A stretch of DNA of 30,310 nt from Methanobacterium sp. Maddingley MBC34. Its GTDB lineage: Archaea; Methanobacteriota; Methanobacteria; Methanobacteriales; Methanobacteriaceae. The notes beneath the pieces are model-generated. The model was not told the origin of the DNA and searched no databases. It worked only from the letters and a program-made list of their open reading frames with translations. The stretch lies in the NCBI GenBank assembly GCA_000309865.1, contig AMGN01000054.1:1-30310 (forward strand), in the 5' to 3' direction. The position numbers and the translations under genes were made by a program. Positions 1 through 8,870 of this stretch are shown piece after piece (position 1 is the stretch's first letter; each line of letters opens with the position of its first letter).

Positions 1-492
1 AGAATGGAAAAAGTGGTTATTGGTATTGATGACACTGACACCAAAGACAAAGGTGCCACCTGGACATTAGCCCATAATATTGGTGCAGAACTCGCCCGAC
101 AGGGATATCAATATCTGGATCATGTTACAGTGCAATTATATCCTCATAATCCCAACAAAACCCAGAATTGTGTGGCAATAGCCCTTGTTTTTGCGGTGAA
201 ACCTGGAGAAAAAGATGGTCTCATTCAAAAGGTAGTTGAACTACTGAAAAAAGATACTTTGTCTGATAAAACTTCAATTGCTGTTCTTAGAGGTTTGTCT
301 GTCCCGGATAAGCTGCGATCATACTCTGAATCTGCAAAAAAATCCATGCTAACTGTGGAAGAAGCTGAAAAAGTGGCCGAAGATGTAGGAGTGGAACTGG
401 TGGAAGTCACCGGTTCTCAGGGAAAAATTGGTGCATTGGCTGCTTTGGGGATGTACAATGATATTGAAGAGGCAGTAAAGGTTTATTACTGA
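1..492 (+). CDS. Probable methanogenesis marker protein 11, C-terminal part (5' truncated)
   Basis: The frame is open to the left edge (an Arg codon precedes the Met at base 4), and no ribosome binding site can be seen, so this is probably the C-terminal half of a longer gene and not a complete 162-aa protein. Soon after this Met comes the motif VIGIDDTDT, followed by GATWTLAHNIG and a YPHNPNKTQNC segment. The IDDTD motif is shared with the N-terminal domain of tRNA-Ile2 agmatidine synthetase (TiaS). The longer pattern matches my recollection of the methanogen-restricted marker family 11, in which a similar MEKVVIG block occurs mid-protein. The biochemical role of that family is not established. 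The gene converges with the glycosyltransferase gene downstream. The alternative is a stand-alone TiaS-like domain protein; the missing upstream sequence would decide. Confidence 0.65.
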   Translation, partial: RMEKVVIGIDDTDTKDKGATWTLAHNIGAELARQGYQYLDHVTVQLYPHNPNKTQNCVAIALVFAVKPGEKDGLIQKVVELLKKDTLSDKTSIAVLRGLSVPDKLRSYSESAKKSMLTVEEAEKVAEDVGVELVEVTGSQGKIGALAALGMYNDIEEAVKVYY

Positions 493-502
493 TTTTTCAA
501 TG

Positions 503-550
503 TCTTAATTTATACTTGGTCTTAATTTATACTTGTATTCTACTTGTATT
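503..550. repeat. Short AT-rich tandem repeat in the convergent spacer
   Basis: The 16-bp word TCTTAATTTATACTTG occurs at 503-518 and again at 520-535 (period 17). A second, shorter period follows: TACTTGTATT at 530-539 and 541-550. The repeat lies between two convergent genes, so it may be part of a transcription-termination region. No coding potential is seen. Confidence 0.6.
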
Positions 551-716
551 GCTATTTTAATCATAATTTTCTATTTTTTTTGGATTTCCAGTGTTCTATG
601 TTTTACAGGATATTTTGTGATATTATATAATTCCAAATATCAATAATTCAGTAAGACACTAAAACAAAACAAATTAAGAGTTAAATAACAAATAAAAAGA
701 AAAATTAAGGAATAAT

Positions 717-2447
717 CTAACTGCTGGGGAAGTTGAAGTAGAACATAATTCCCTTATCTGAAGTGGGGAACTCTGTACCGGACTTGGCATCTCCGGCAAT
801 TTCAATCTTCACCACATTACTCCCTTTAGTCACCAGGAAAGTTTTCTGGGTGCTATTATTATCTATCTGGATAGTTTTATACAGATAACCATTCAAATAG
901 ATCTTATAAGCCCCGTCTTTAAGTATTCCGGTGGTTGTGCCTATTTTCTGATTGTTCAGATACAGATTGATAACTTTAGCATCACTTACTGTGTTTTTAA
1001 GTACCAGTCCCTGGGTAACAGTCAAATTAGACGTGTTCAGCGTAATGTTTTTCTCAGCGTAAAGATCCTTAAAGTAATTACGCAGATCCGTATCTCTGAT
1101 AACATCCCTTACGTTAAGTCCCAGTACAGTTCTGGCATTATAAGGTATTCTTATTATACTGTCCTCACCAGGAATAGTCTGATTCAAACTATAACTCTGC
1201 CCCCCAATGATAATTGTGTCTCCATACCCCAGTTCCAACGTATTTAAGGCATCCTGTGGTATTCTAATGGTTGTGAATTCATTTTCCAGGGCACTATCCA
1301 CAGTATAGGGGCCCCTGATATCAATGGTCTGGTTTTCCACGGGTTGCTTCCAGAATATGACATTCCTGGCTGCGGGTTCAATGGATATCTTACCTTCATC
1401 CACGTGCACCGAGCCCAGCATGGTGAACAGGACGGCGAACATGATGAGGGCTGAAACTATCAGGGGTGAATGCATGTAAAAGAATGATTTCAGATTCCTG
1501 GACTTACCATCCGGCCGTAAAATAGTTTTAATTGACGCCCTAATGATCTTAATGATATAGTAAGCTGCAATTATAATTCCAATTATGATTATGGCCAATC
1601 CCAGGTATAAAGCCACGTATGATGGCCGGATTCGGATGAAGAACACAAAGAAAAATCCTAAAGTTATCAGTGAAAGGCCTAAAACAGCCATCCTTATGGA
1701 TTTTCCCAGGGTGTCGATCATGGTTATTCTACCATAACTGTTGGCTCGATCCACAATGGTGCGCACCACTTCAGTGGCCACGATGTTCAGTTCGTACAGG
1801 GAAGACATGGAATGGCTGATGTTACCAATATCCACTTCTTTAACCCGTGCTCCCATTACATCGGCGTCCAGTACAATTCCCACATCCACACCGTAGTCAT
1901 CTTCCAGCTGGATGTTATTCAGGAATGATCTTTTAGCAGCAAACTGACCACTCAAAGGTTGTTCAAACCTGATTTCAGGGAAGAAAAAGCTTAAAAGAGG
2001 TTTGGCGGTTAACTCTGTAACTCGACCAGCTTCTCTTTTGAATTTGGTCTTGGTAACATCAGCTTCACCATTGAGGATAGGCTGTATCATCTTATCAACC
2101 TGTTTAGGGACTAATTTCTGGAGATCCGCGTCTATAAATACTACTATATCACCTTTAGAATTTTTAAATCCGGTTTTTATAGCAGCACCTTTTCCTCGGT
2201 TTTTAGTATGGCTTATAACGGTGGCTCCTGCATCTTTTGCCACCTGTTCAGTGGCGTCCAGGGAACCATCGTTAACCACGATGATCTCATCAACATAATT
2301 CAGGGCTTTCACAGTTTTTATCACACTAGCAACTGTTTTTTCCTCATTGTAAGCTGGTAATATGACCGAAACGGTCATGGGTTTTTTTGAACTCCTGGTT
2401 GTCACCGAAGCGATGAACAGGACAAATAATAGAATAATCCAATACAC
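717..2447 (-). CDS. Membrane-anchored family 2 glycosyltransferase with a large extracytoplasmic domain
   Basis: This 576-aa protein starts at a GTG with AGGTG eight bases upstream. Residues 1-18 are hydrophobic. Residues about 25-230 form a GT-A glycosyltransferase of the dolichyl-phosphate-mannose-synthase type: VILPAYNEE, VVNDGSLDAT, KNRGKGAAIKTG and the metal-binding DAD at 106-108. Three predicted membrane helices follow (about 252-272, 276-300, 327-347), with RPDGKSRN in the loop. Residues 350-576 should lie outside the membrane and carry several N-glycosylation sequons. The catalytic part probably transfers a sugar from a nucleotide donor to a polyprenyl phosphate; the acceptor is inferred. 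The external domain is not part of the minimal family. It contains two similar segments, IRIPQDALNTLELGYGD (394-410) and IRIPYNARTVLGLNVRD (432-448), discussed in the findings. The gene is transcribed alone, convergent with the marker gene. Confidence 0.85.
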   Translation of the reverse strand: MYWIILLFVLFIASVTTRSSKKPMTVSVILPAYNEEKTVASVIKTVKALNYVDEIIVVNDGSLDATEQVAKDAGATVISHTKNRGKGAAIKTGFKNSKGDIVVFIDADLQKLVPKQVDKMIQPILNGEADVTKTKFKREAGRVTELTAKPLLSFFFPEIRFEQPLSGQFAAKRSFLNNIQLEDDYGVDVGIVLDADVMGARVKEVDIGNISHSMSSLYELNIVATEVVRTIVDRANSYGRITMIDTLGKSIRMAVLGLSLITLGFFFVFFIRIRPSYVALYLGLAIIIIGIIIAAYYIIKIIRASIKTILRPDGKSRNLKSFFYMHSPLIVSALIMFAVLFTMLGSVHVDEGKISIEPAARNVIFWKQPVENQTIDIRGPYTVDSALENEFTTIRIPQDALNTLELGYGDTIIIGGQSYSLNQTIPGEDSIIRIPYNARTVLGLNVRDVIRDTDLRNYFKDLYAEKNITLNTSNLTVTQGLVLKNTVSDAKVINLYLNNQKIGTTTGILKDGAYKIYLNGYLYKTIQIDNNSTQKTFLVTKGSNVVKIEIAGDAKSGTEFPTSDKGIMFYFNFPSS

Positions 2448-2632
2448 TTATATTACACCTCTAATTCCATACAACTAATTACCTAAACTAACTTATAAGC
2501 TTAATATTAAGACTTCTCTTTATTATTTGGTCTATTTAACTAAAACTTTTATTATCAGTTTAAGCATACTATTATGTGTAGAAGGTTGCATTGATTCTTA
2601 ATTGTACATGATATTAAAAAGTGAGGTTTATA

Positions 2633-3697
2633 ATGGAACCGAAGGTTATGATCATACTGGGTAGTGCTTCAGATTTTGATATTGCCGAAAAAGCCACTGC
2701 AATCCTGGAAAAACTGGGAATATATTACGATCTCCGGGTGGCTTCAGCGCACCGAACCCATGAGAAGGTTAAAAAAATCGTTTCAACAGCATCAAAAAAT
2801 GGAGTGGAAGTTTTTATAGGAATAGCAGGACTATCAGCCCATCTTCCTGGAATCATAGCAGGGATCACTCATAAACCAGTTATTGGGGTCCCGGTGGATG
2901 TTAAAGTAGCTGGTCTTGATGCACTTTTTGCCTCTGTCCAGATGCCATTAGGCGCACCAGTGGCAACCGTAGGGATTGATCGGGGTGAAAACGCAGCTAT
3001 ACTGGCCGCTCAAATAATCGGAATTGATGATGCCGATATCAGGGAAAGATTATCCTCTTTCCGCAAAGAGTTCTATTTAAAGATAGCTGAAGATGAGGAA
3101 AAACTTTTCATCCAGATGAATGGGAAATATTATTCTAAAATCAGCCCGGATTCAGATGAACAAGAAGAAGTAGAAATAAAAAATGAAAATCTTGAGGGAA
3201 AAGAGAAGAAGGCTACAACCCACCCTGGTAAACTGAGGGATGGCATCATTCCGCCTCAGGTGGCAGTGATATCCGGAAGTTACAGTGATATTAAGGTGGC
3301 CAAGAAGACCACAATGTTCCTGGATAAACTTAACATCACCTATGACTCTTCGGTAGTATCTCCAGTCAGATCTCCTGATAAATTTGAAAATTTCATGAAG
3401 AGAAATAAAGATGCCAATGTTTTCATTGCCATTTCCGGTCTTTCAGCCCATGTTACTGGTGCTGTGGTAGCTTACACTGAAAAACCAGTTATTGGGGTTC
3501 CCTGTGCTATTAAAATGGAGGGAATTGATGCCCTGTTATCCATGGTGAACATGCCTCCTGGTGTTCCAGTAGCCACTGTAGGTATAGATTCCGGTGGAAA
3601 TGCCGCTATACTTGCGGCTGAAATGTTGAGTATAGGTGATGAAGTCATAAAAAAGGATCTTATGAGGTTTAAGGGGAATATAAACTGTAAAAGATGA
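2633..3697 (+). CDS. purE: PurE, tandem two-domain 5-(carboxyamino)imidazole ribonucleotide mutase/AIR carboxylase
   Basis: This purine-biosynthesis enzyme makes 4-carboxy-5-aminoimidazole ribonucleotide. The start is the ATG at 2633, because GTGAGG at 2621-2626 is its ribosome binding site; an upstream GTG in frame would consume that site. The 354-aa product contains two PurE domains joined by a charged K/E-rich linker (about 165-200). Domain 1 has GSASD (10-14), VASAHRTH with the catalytic His at 40, and GLSAHLPG. Domain 2 has GSYSD (215-219) and GLSAHVTG, but the active-site segment reads VVSPVRSP, with Val245 where His is expected. One domain is therefore probably catalytic and the other structural. 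Bacterial PurE is a single domain of about 165 aa. The sequence does not tell N5-CAIR mutase from direct AIR carboxylase, and no purK is in the window. Confidence 0.92.
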   Translation: MEPKVMIILGSASDFDIAEKATAILEKLGIYYDLRVASAHRTHEKVKKIVSTASKNGVEVFIGIAGLSAHLPGIIAGITHKPVIGVPVDVKVAGLDALFASVQMPLGAPVATVGIDRGENAAILAAQIIGIDDADIRERLSSFRKEFYLKIAEDEEKLFIQMNGKYYSKISPDSDEQEEVEIKNENLEGKEKKATTHPGKLRDGIIPPQVAVISGSYSDIKVAKKTTMFLDKLNITYDSSVVSPVRSPDKFENFMKRNKDANVFIAISGLSAHVTGAVVAYTEKPVIGVPCAIKMEGIDALLSMVNMPPGVPVATVGIDSGGNAAILAAEMLSIGDEVIKKDLMRFKGNINCKR

Positions 3698-4041
3698 CCA
3701 GTTATTTTTTTTAAATCCAGATCATTTCAATCTAGGATTCATTTCAATCCAGATATTTCAACAAAATATTATTATAAAACTGAAGTTAGGGGAGTTATGT
3801 TGTAATATAACTCTTATAACTGTTTTTTTCAAAAAAATGACTCAAATCAGAAAATGATTGAGCAGTGCTAGGGATGTTAAGGAGATGATTCTTTTGCAGT
3901 GTTGTACTCATTTTTACACATATTTATTACAAATGCACTCTAGTATTATGAATATCAATAAATATATTCCTAAATTAAGCCTAATATTATTCATAACACT
4001 TTACTCATAACACTAATTTAAAAAATTTATACTGTGAAGTT
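3698..4041. other. Intergenic region between purE and the 45-aa membrane ORF
   Basis: This 344-bp AT-rich spacer holds the terminator-like hairpin at 3791-3814, imperfect repeats of CATTTCAATC near 3723-3755, and AT-rich TATA-like stretches near 3957-3968 and 4021-4032 that could serve the small ORF and the decarboxylase. A short frame near 3886-4010 follows AAGGAG too closely to be convincing. I see no RNA gene. Confidence 0.5.
3791..3829 (+). terminator. Hairpin plus T-run terminator-like element downstream of purE
   Basis: Bases 3791-3800 pair with 3805-3814 (core GAGTTAT/ATAACTC plus U-G pairs) around a 4-nt loop, and a run of seven Ts follows near 3822-3828. The element lies about 95 bases after the purE stop, where its transcript should end. 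Archaeal termination mainly needs the T-run; the hairpin is supporting evidence only. Confidence 0.45.
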
Positions 4042-4179
4042 ATGAAAGAAGATAAAAGCAAAGATAAAACAGGGGCAAAATGTTCTACAAGCAAACTTTC
4101 ATGCCCAGTGAATTATATCTGGGGAGGAATACTCCTAATATTCCTGGTACTGTTTATTGTAACTACTACTATCAAATGA
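4042..4179 (+). CDS. 45-aa single-pass membrane microprotein upstream of ubiD-like gene
   Basis: This short frame begins MKEDKSKDKTGAKC and ends FIVTTTIK. The N-terminal 20 residues are hydrophilic and Lys-rich with two Cys (14 and 21). Residues about 25-42 (NYIWGGILLIFLVLFIV) form one clear transmembrane helix. It ends 16 bases before the decarboxylase start, so the two are probably co-transcribed. A charged head followed by an uninterrupted hydrophobic helix and a stop just before the next ribosome binding site argue for a real gene, but its own binding site (around GTGAAG) is weak. I do not recognise a family. Positive-inside topology suggests a cytoplasmic N-terminus. Confidence 0.55.
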   Translation: MKEDKSKDKTGAKCSTSKLSCPVNYIWGGILLIFLVLFIVTTTIK

Positions 4180-4195
4180 ATCGGTTGGTGGAATT

Positions 4196-5479
4196 ATGAA
4201 AGGATTCTTAAAAACTCTTGAAAAAGACTTTAACACTATTAAAATTGGTGAAAAGGTTTCAGTTAACCTTGAAGCCGCTGAATTTCTGAAAAAAAATCCA
4301 AAAGACACCATCATAATGGAAAACATCAAAGAATCAGACATGAAGGTCGTATCTGGGATATGCAACACCCGTGAAAAGATTGCCAGGGCCCTAAATACGG
4401 ATGTAACTGGAATTACTCAGAAAATAATGGGGGCAATCAATAATCCCGTGCCCATCAATGATTATAAAAGCGCGAAGGATAGTTTTGATGTTTCCAAACC
4501 TGCTGATCTTACCGAAATTCCCGTACTAACCTATTATTCACGTGATGGTGGGCCTTATATCACCTCAGGGGTGATCATTGCCAAGGATCCGGAAACTGGT
4601 GTTCGCAATGCTTCCATCCATCGCATGCTGGTGCTGGATAAGGATAGGTTAACTGCCAGGATCGTACCACGACATCTTTACACCTACCATCAGAGGGCAG
4701 AAGCCCTTGATGAACCTCTTGAATTGGCCATTGCCATTGGAATGCACCCTGCCACCCTGCTGGCCACCACCACCTCAGTGCCCATAAATGTGGATGAACT
4801 GGAAGTGGCCAACAATTTCCACCATGGAAATATGAAGCTCATAAAATGTGAAACCGTGGATCTGGAGGTTCCTGAGTGTGAAATTCTCCTGGAAGGGCGG
4901 ATGTTACCGCATGAAAGGGCTGAAGAAGGACCATTTGTGGACCTGACCGACACCTATGATGTGGTGCGAATGGAACCAGTGATTGAACTGGACAAAATGC
5001 ACTATCGTCACGATTCAATGTACCATGCCATAATGCCAGCAGGTTTCGAGCATAAACTTCTGCAGGGCCTTCCTCAGGAGCCAAGGATTTTCAACGCAGT
5101 TCAAAACACTGTTCCCACAGTTAAAAACGTGGCACTCACTGAAGGGGGATGCTGCTGGCTGCACGCAGTAGTGTCCATTCAGAAACAGACTCAGGGCGAT
5201 GGTAAAAACGTTATAATGGCTGCCCTAGCCGCCCATCCATCACTTAAACACTGTGTAGTGGTTGATGAGGACATTAACATCTTCGATGCTGAGGATGTGG
5301 AGTACGCCATTGCTACCCGGGTTAAAGGTGATGAAGACATCCTAATAGTTCCTGGAGCTCGTGGATCATCCCTGGACCCCTGTGCCAAACCTGATGGAAC
5401 AACCACCAAGGTAGGGGTGGATGCAACTAAGCCATTGGATAAGCTGGAGAAGTTTGAGCGGGTTAGTTTCTCCAATTAG
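4196..5479 (+). CDS. UbiD-family prenylated-FMN decarboxylase, possible anhydromevalonate phosphate decarboxylase
   Basis: The 427-aa length and motifs fit the UbiD family, which uses prenylated FMN to decarboxylate alpha,beta-unsaturated or aromatic acids. Visible features are SRDGGPYITSGVIIAKDP (about 115-132), NASIHRML with the conserved Arg (about 143), IVPRHLYTYHQRAEA, AIAIGMHPATLLA, the Glu-bearing ECEILLEGRMLPHERAEEGPFVD (227-249 region), and a C-terminal VVDEDINIFDAEDVEYAIATR. GGTGG lies six bases before the ATG. Most archaea use a UbiD homologue to convert trans-anhydromevalonate 5-phosphate to isopentenyl phosphate in the modified mevalonate pathway; with no quinone genes nearby, that role is my preferred inference. 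The partner dehydratase (AcnX type) is not in the window. A T-rich terminator follows. Confidence 0.85.
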   Translation: MKGFLKTLEKDFNTIKIGEKVSVNLEAAEFLKKNPKDTIIMENIKESDMKVVSGICNTREKIARALNTDVTGITQKIMGAINNPVPINDYKSAKDSFDVSKPADLTEIPVLTYYSRDGGPYITSGVIIAKDPETGVRNASIHRMLVLDKDRLTARIVPRHLYTYHQRAEALDEPLELAIAIGMHPATLLATTTSVPINVDELEVANNFHHGNMKLIKCETVDLEVPECEILLEGRMLPHERAEEGPFVDLTDTYDVVRMEPVIELDKMHYRHDSMYHAIMPAGFEHKLLQGLPQEPRIFNAVQNTVPTVKNVALTEGGCCWLHAVVSIQKQTQGDGKNVIMAALAAHPSLKHCVVVDEDINIFDAEDVEYAIATRVKGDEDILIVPGARGSSLDPCAKPDGTTTKVGVDATKPLDKLEKFERVSFSN

Positions 5480-5494
5480 GTTTATAAAACTTGA

Positions 5495-5518
5495 ATTTTT
5501 TTATTTTAGATTTTTTTA
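5495..5518 (+). terminator. T-rich terminator between convergent genes
   Basis: Three T-runs (5496-5502, 5504-5507, 5511-5517) follow the decarboxylase stop within 40 bases. Oligo-T stretches on the coding strand are the usual archaeal termination signal. The radical SAM gene converges from the right. Confidence 0.45.
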
Positions 5519-5537
5519 AATCAATGACAGATTAAAA

Positions 5538-6542
<1,005 letters not shown>

Positions 6543-6634
6543 TTCATAAACCCCCATTTTTATTTAGAAAAATGATTCAGAGGGGTCACCTTTTCAGATG
6601 GTTACCTACTGATTCACCCCTAATAATATAATCT

Positions 6635-7699
6635 TCACAATGCAAAGTGCTGGTAACCTTTACTCTCTAATATATTTGTTTTACCATCTTTATCAATTAT
6701 TTCCATCTTTCCAGAATCAGTCACCACACCCACCTGATGAAGTCTGAATTCATCCTGAAGATGGTCAAAGTCATCTTTTCGGATGGTTAAGAGAAGTTCA
6801 AAGTCCTCACCATAATAAAGCGCGAAATCAAGGGGGTCCTGGTCGAGTAAAGCAGCTATCTCTTCCACTTCTGGAATAAGAGGAATCATGGTTTCAAAAA
6901 GAGTGATTCCAACCTTGTTTTTGGAAGCTTCCAATAATTCCCCCACTTCACTGGCCAGACCATCAGTTATATCCGTTGCAGAAGTCACTGCACCAGTATC
7001 CGCCAGCAGCATACCCTCCCTTAATCGGGCATGAGGTTGAAGGGCATGTTTCTGTATGAGTTCCAGGGTGGATGGCTTAAGATTTGTTTTAATATCTTCC
7101 TTTACTGGGGGGGATGATAATAGGAATTTGAATCCTGCTGCAGCCACACCAAGGGGTCCAGTGACTGCCAACACATCTCCCTGCCGGGCACCTTCCTTCA
7201 TGAGAACTTTATTTTTATCCAATATTCCTAAACAGGTTCCACTGAGGATTAGCTCATCAGATTGGTTGGTGTCACCCCCCATAAGGCCCATTTCATAATC
7301 CTGGCAGGAATAGAGCACACCATCCATTATTTCATCGAATTCATTAAGAGGGAGATCCTCTGGTAAACCCAGAGACAGTATAAAACCAATTGGTTTGGCG
7401 CCCATTGCTGCCAGGTCACTGACATTCACTGTCACCACCTTCATACCCTTATCTTTCGGACTCATGTCTGAAGGTAGGTGGGATGATTCCAGTAAGAGGT
7501 CAGAAGTAACCACTAAATAATTATTTCCAAGATCAATGAGTGCAGCGTCGTCACTGAGACTTTTAAAATAAAATTCATCAAAAAAAGGAGAATTAGGTTG
7601 AAGAGCACGACTCCGCAAGAGGAGTCGTTTAATAAGCTTTTTCTCACCAATATGAGATATTTTAAGATTTTCCGGATTTTTATTATCTTTAGAAGGCAT
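6635..7699 (-). CDS. thiL: Thiamine-monophosphate kinase
   Basis: ThiL phosphorylates thiamine monophosphate to thiamine diphosphate with ATP. The 354-aa protein shows SDDAALIDLGNNYLVVTSDLLLESSH near the N-terminus, then VNVSDLAAMGAKPIGFILSLGLP, GGDTNQSDELILSGTCLG, GDVLAVTGPLG, DITDGLASEVGELLEAS and YYGEDFELLLTI, all diagnostic of the family. The first 15-20 residues before IGEKKLIKRL are a Lys/Asn-rich extension compared with typical members. Only five bases separate it from cfbA upstream, and no strong ribosome binding site precedes its ATG, so it is probably translationally coupled. The radical SAM gene follows about 90 bases downstream. Confidence 0.93.
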   Translation of the reverse strand: MPSKDNKNPENLKISHIGEKKLIKRLLLRSRALQPNSPFFDEFYFKSLSDDAALIDLGNNYLVVTSDLLLESSHLPSDMSPKDKGMKVVTVNVSDLAAMGAKPIGFILSLGLPEDLPLNEFDEIMDGVLYSCQDYEMGLMGGDTNQSDELILSGTCLGILDKNKVLMKEGARQGDVLAVTGPLGVAAAGFKFLLSSPPVKEDIKTNLKPSTLELIQKHALQPHARLREGMLLADTGAVTSATDITDGLASEVGELLEASKNKVGITLFETMIPLIPEVEEIAALLDQDPLDFALYYGEDFELLLTIRKDDFDHLQDEFRLHQVGVVTDSGKMEIIDKDGKTNILESKGYQHFAL

Positions 7700-7704
7700 T
7701 ATCT

Positions 7705-8154
7705 TTAAAGGGCCTCATTAACCCTGTCTTTTATTATGGAAACGATTTTTGGATCAGGACCCAATGGGTTGGTGTAGATTATCTCCCCGTGGAAGTGTAT
7801 CTCCTCTGTTTCCCCGTGGTCGTGGTCGTGTCCATGCTCATGGCTGTGTTCATGGGTTTCATCACCATTGTTCAATCCCAGAATGCGAGGGATGTCCTCG
7901 GTGGTGTGCACTCCAGGAGCCAGGAACACCGGGGTTACCACAATCTTTTCCACACCCATCTGGGCCAGTTTATTGATGGATGCAGGGATGGATGGTTTGT
8001 TCATGTTCATAAATCCTACTTCCACTGGATTATCACTTTCCTGCCTGTAAATCTCTGCTAACTGGCTTAGAACATCTTTACCATAGGGTAGTCGACTGCC
8101 GTGGCCCACTAACACGATCCCTATCTTACTGTTTGAGTTTGAATTTGTAACCAT
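7705..8154 (-). CDS. cfbA: Sirohydrochlorin nickel/cobalt chelatase (CbiX-short/CfbA)
   Basis: CfbA inserts Ni into sirohydrochlorin, the first dedicated step of coenzyme F430 synthesis; the same small chelatase can insert Co for cobamides. The core is a single CbiXS domain (about 149 aa): IVLVGHGSRLPYG with one active-site His, VEVGFMNMNKPSIPASI, and VVTPVFLAPGVHTTEDIP with the second. Between the last strands is a His-rich insert, HEHSHEHGHDHDHGETEE then IHFHGE, with nine His, a likely metal-collecting loop. The start is the ATG at 8154 with GGAG nine bases upstream; another ATG at 8172 is possible. Either start overlaps the end of the preceding gene (29 or 47 bases), which suggests coupling. 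Confidence 0.9.
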   Translation of the reverse strand: MVTNSNSNSKIGIVLVGHGSRLPYGKDVLSQLAEIYRQESDNPVEVGFMNMNKPSIPASINKLAQMGVEKIVVTPVFLAPGVHTTEDIPRILGLNNGDETHEHSHEHGHDHDHGETEEIHFHGEIIYTNPLGPDPKIVSIIKDRVNEAL

Positions 8155-8524
8155 AGGATATAACTCCTTCATCGCCTTCTTCTCTAATTTTTCTGAATAC
8201 TAGCTCTACTTCCTGACCTATTTCAATGTCATCGGTGTTACAATCCACTATTTGGCTGGTGATTTTGGCTCCTTCTTCTAATTCAATAATGGCCACAGCG
8301 TAGGGGGATATATTTTTGAATTCATCTGTAGGGGTATGTATTACAGAATAACTCATTATTTTCCCATTTCCAGTGAATTTTATGGGTTCCAGTTTACCTT
8401 TTCGTCTGCATTTGGGGCAGATAACCCTCATGGGGAAAAATACTTCACCGCATTGTAAACACTTTGATCCGATGAGATTATATCTCTGGGAGATGTGACG
8501 CCAGCCTCTTACAATATCTTTCAT
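8126..8524 (-). CDS. Zn-ribbon OB-fold (DUF35) protein
   Basis: The 132-aa protein has a rubredoxin-like zinc ribbon (CLQCGEVFFPMRVICPKC, residues about 22-39) followed by an OB-fold (KIMSYSVIHTPTDEFKN through VELVFRKI). Archaeal DUF35 proteins often bridge acetoacetyl-CoA thiolase and HMG-CoA synthase and pass the intermediate between them, but neither enzyme is adjacent here. It is the first gene of the cfbA-thiL-amrS operon, with GAGGT seven bases before its ATG. Its role in this cofactor operon is not evident from the sequence. It may act with a thiolase/HMG-CoA synthase encoded elsewhere. Confidence 0.85.
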   Translation of the reverse strand: MKDIVRGWRHISQRYNLIGSKCLQCGEVFFPMRVICPKCRRKGKLEPIKFTGNGKIMSYSVIHTPTDEFKNISPYAVAIIELEEGAKITSQIVDCNTDDIEIGQEVELVFRKIREEGDEGVISYGYKFKLKQ

Positions 8525-8870
8525 TTATAATACCTCGCTAAGCTTTTAATTAGTTGATTATGGTTTAACTCTAAAAAATTTAGTTAGTAAATTTAGATTT
8601 TAAATTAATTTAATCTAATTTCCTATAAATCCTTATATAATCATTATGTTTTTATATGTTTATGATTCCATGATTTGCTCGAATCAACCCTTGTAGTTAT
8701 GTGATCTTTTTTTTGTCTTTATCTTATTTGCTAGGGAATAATATAATTTTTTGCTTTAGAAATAACTTTATATTGTATTACTTTTTATATAATAAATAAT
8801 AATAATGGTATGTTAGAATTGAATGAAACAACTCTCAGAACTGGGTACTGGATGACATTAAAAAAATAAA
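8525..8870. other. Divergent promoter region between the cofactor operon and surface-protein pair
   Basis: This 346-bp AT-rich spacer separates divergent transcription units. A TATA-like stretch (TTTTTATATAAT, about 8783-8794) lies about 80 bases before the rightward gene. TTATATAATC near 8633 could be a second element, in either direction. No ORF or RNA structure stands out. Confidence 0.45.

Noticed and set aside
503..550. CRISPR-like repeat
   Set aside because: There are only two short units with no spacers and no cas genes; simple tandem duplication fits.
2621..2632. Upstream GTG start for purE
   Set aside because: These bases form the ribosome binding site (GTGAGG) for the ATG at 2633, and PurE proteins begin just before the GSASD strand.
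3882..4013. Possible 38-41-aa ORF after AAGGAG upstream of the 45-aa membrane ORF
   Set aside because: The ATG touches the putative binding site, the alternative TTG start is weak, and the composition looks like random AT-rich sequence.
4690..5475. Several antisense frames opposite the UbiD-type gene
   Set aside because: They are shadows of the strongly coding plus strand, without start signals or recognisable motifs.
7749..8061. Plus-strand frames opposite cfbA
   Set aside because: They are antisense shadows; composition follows the His-rich coding strand and no start signals are present.
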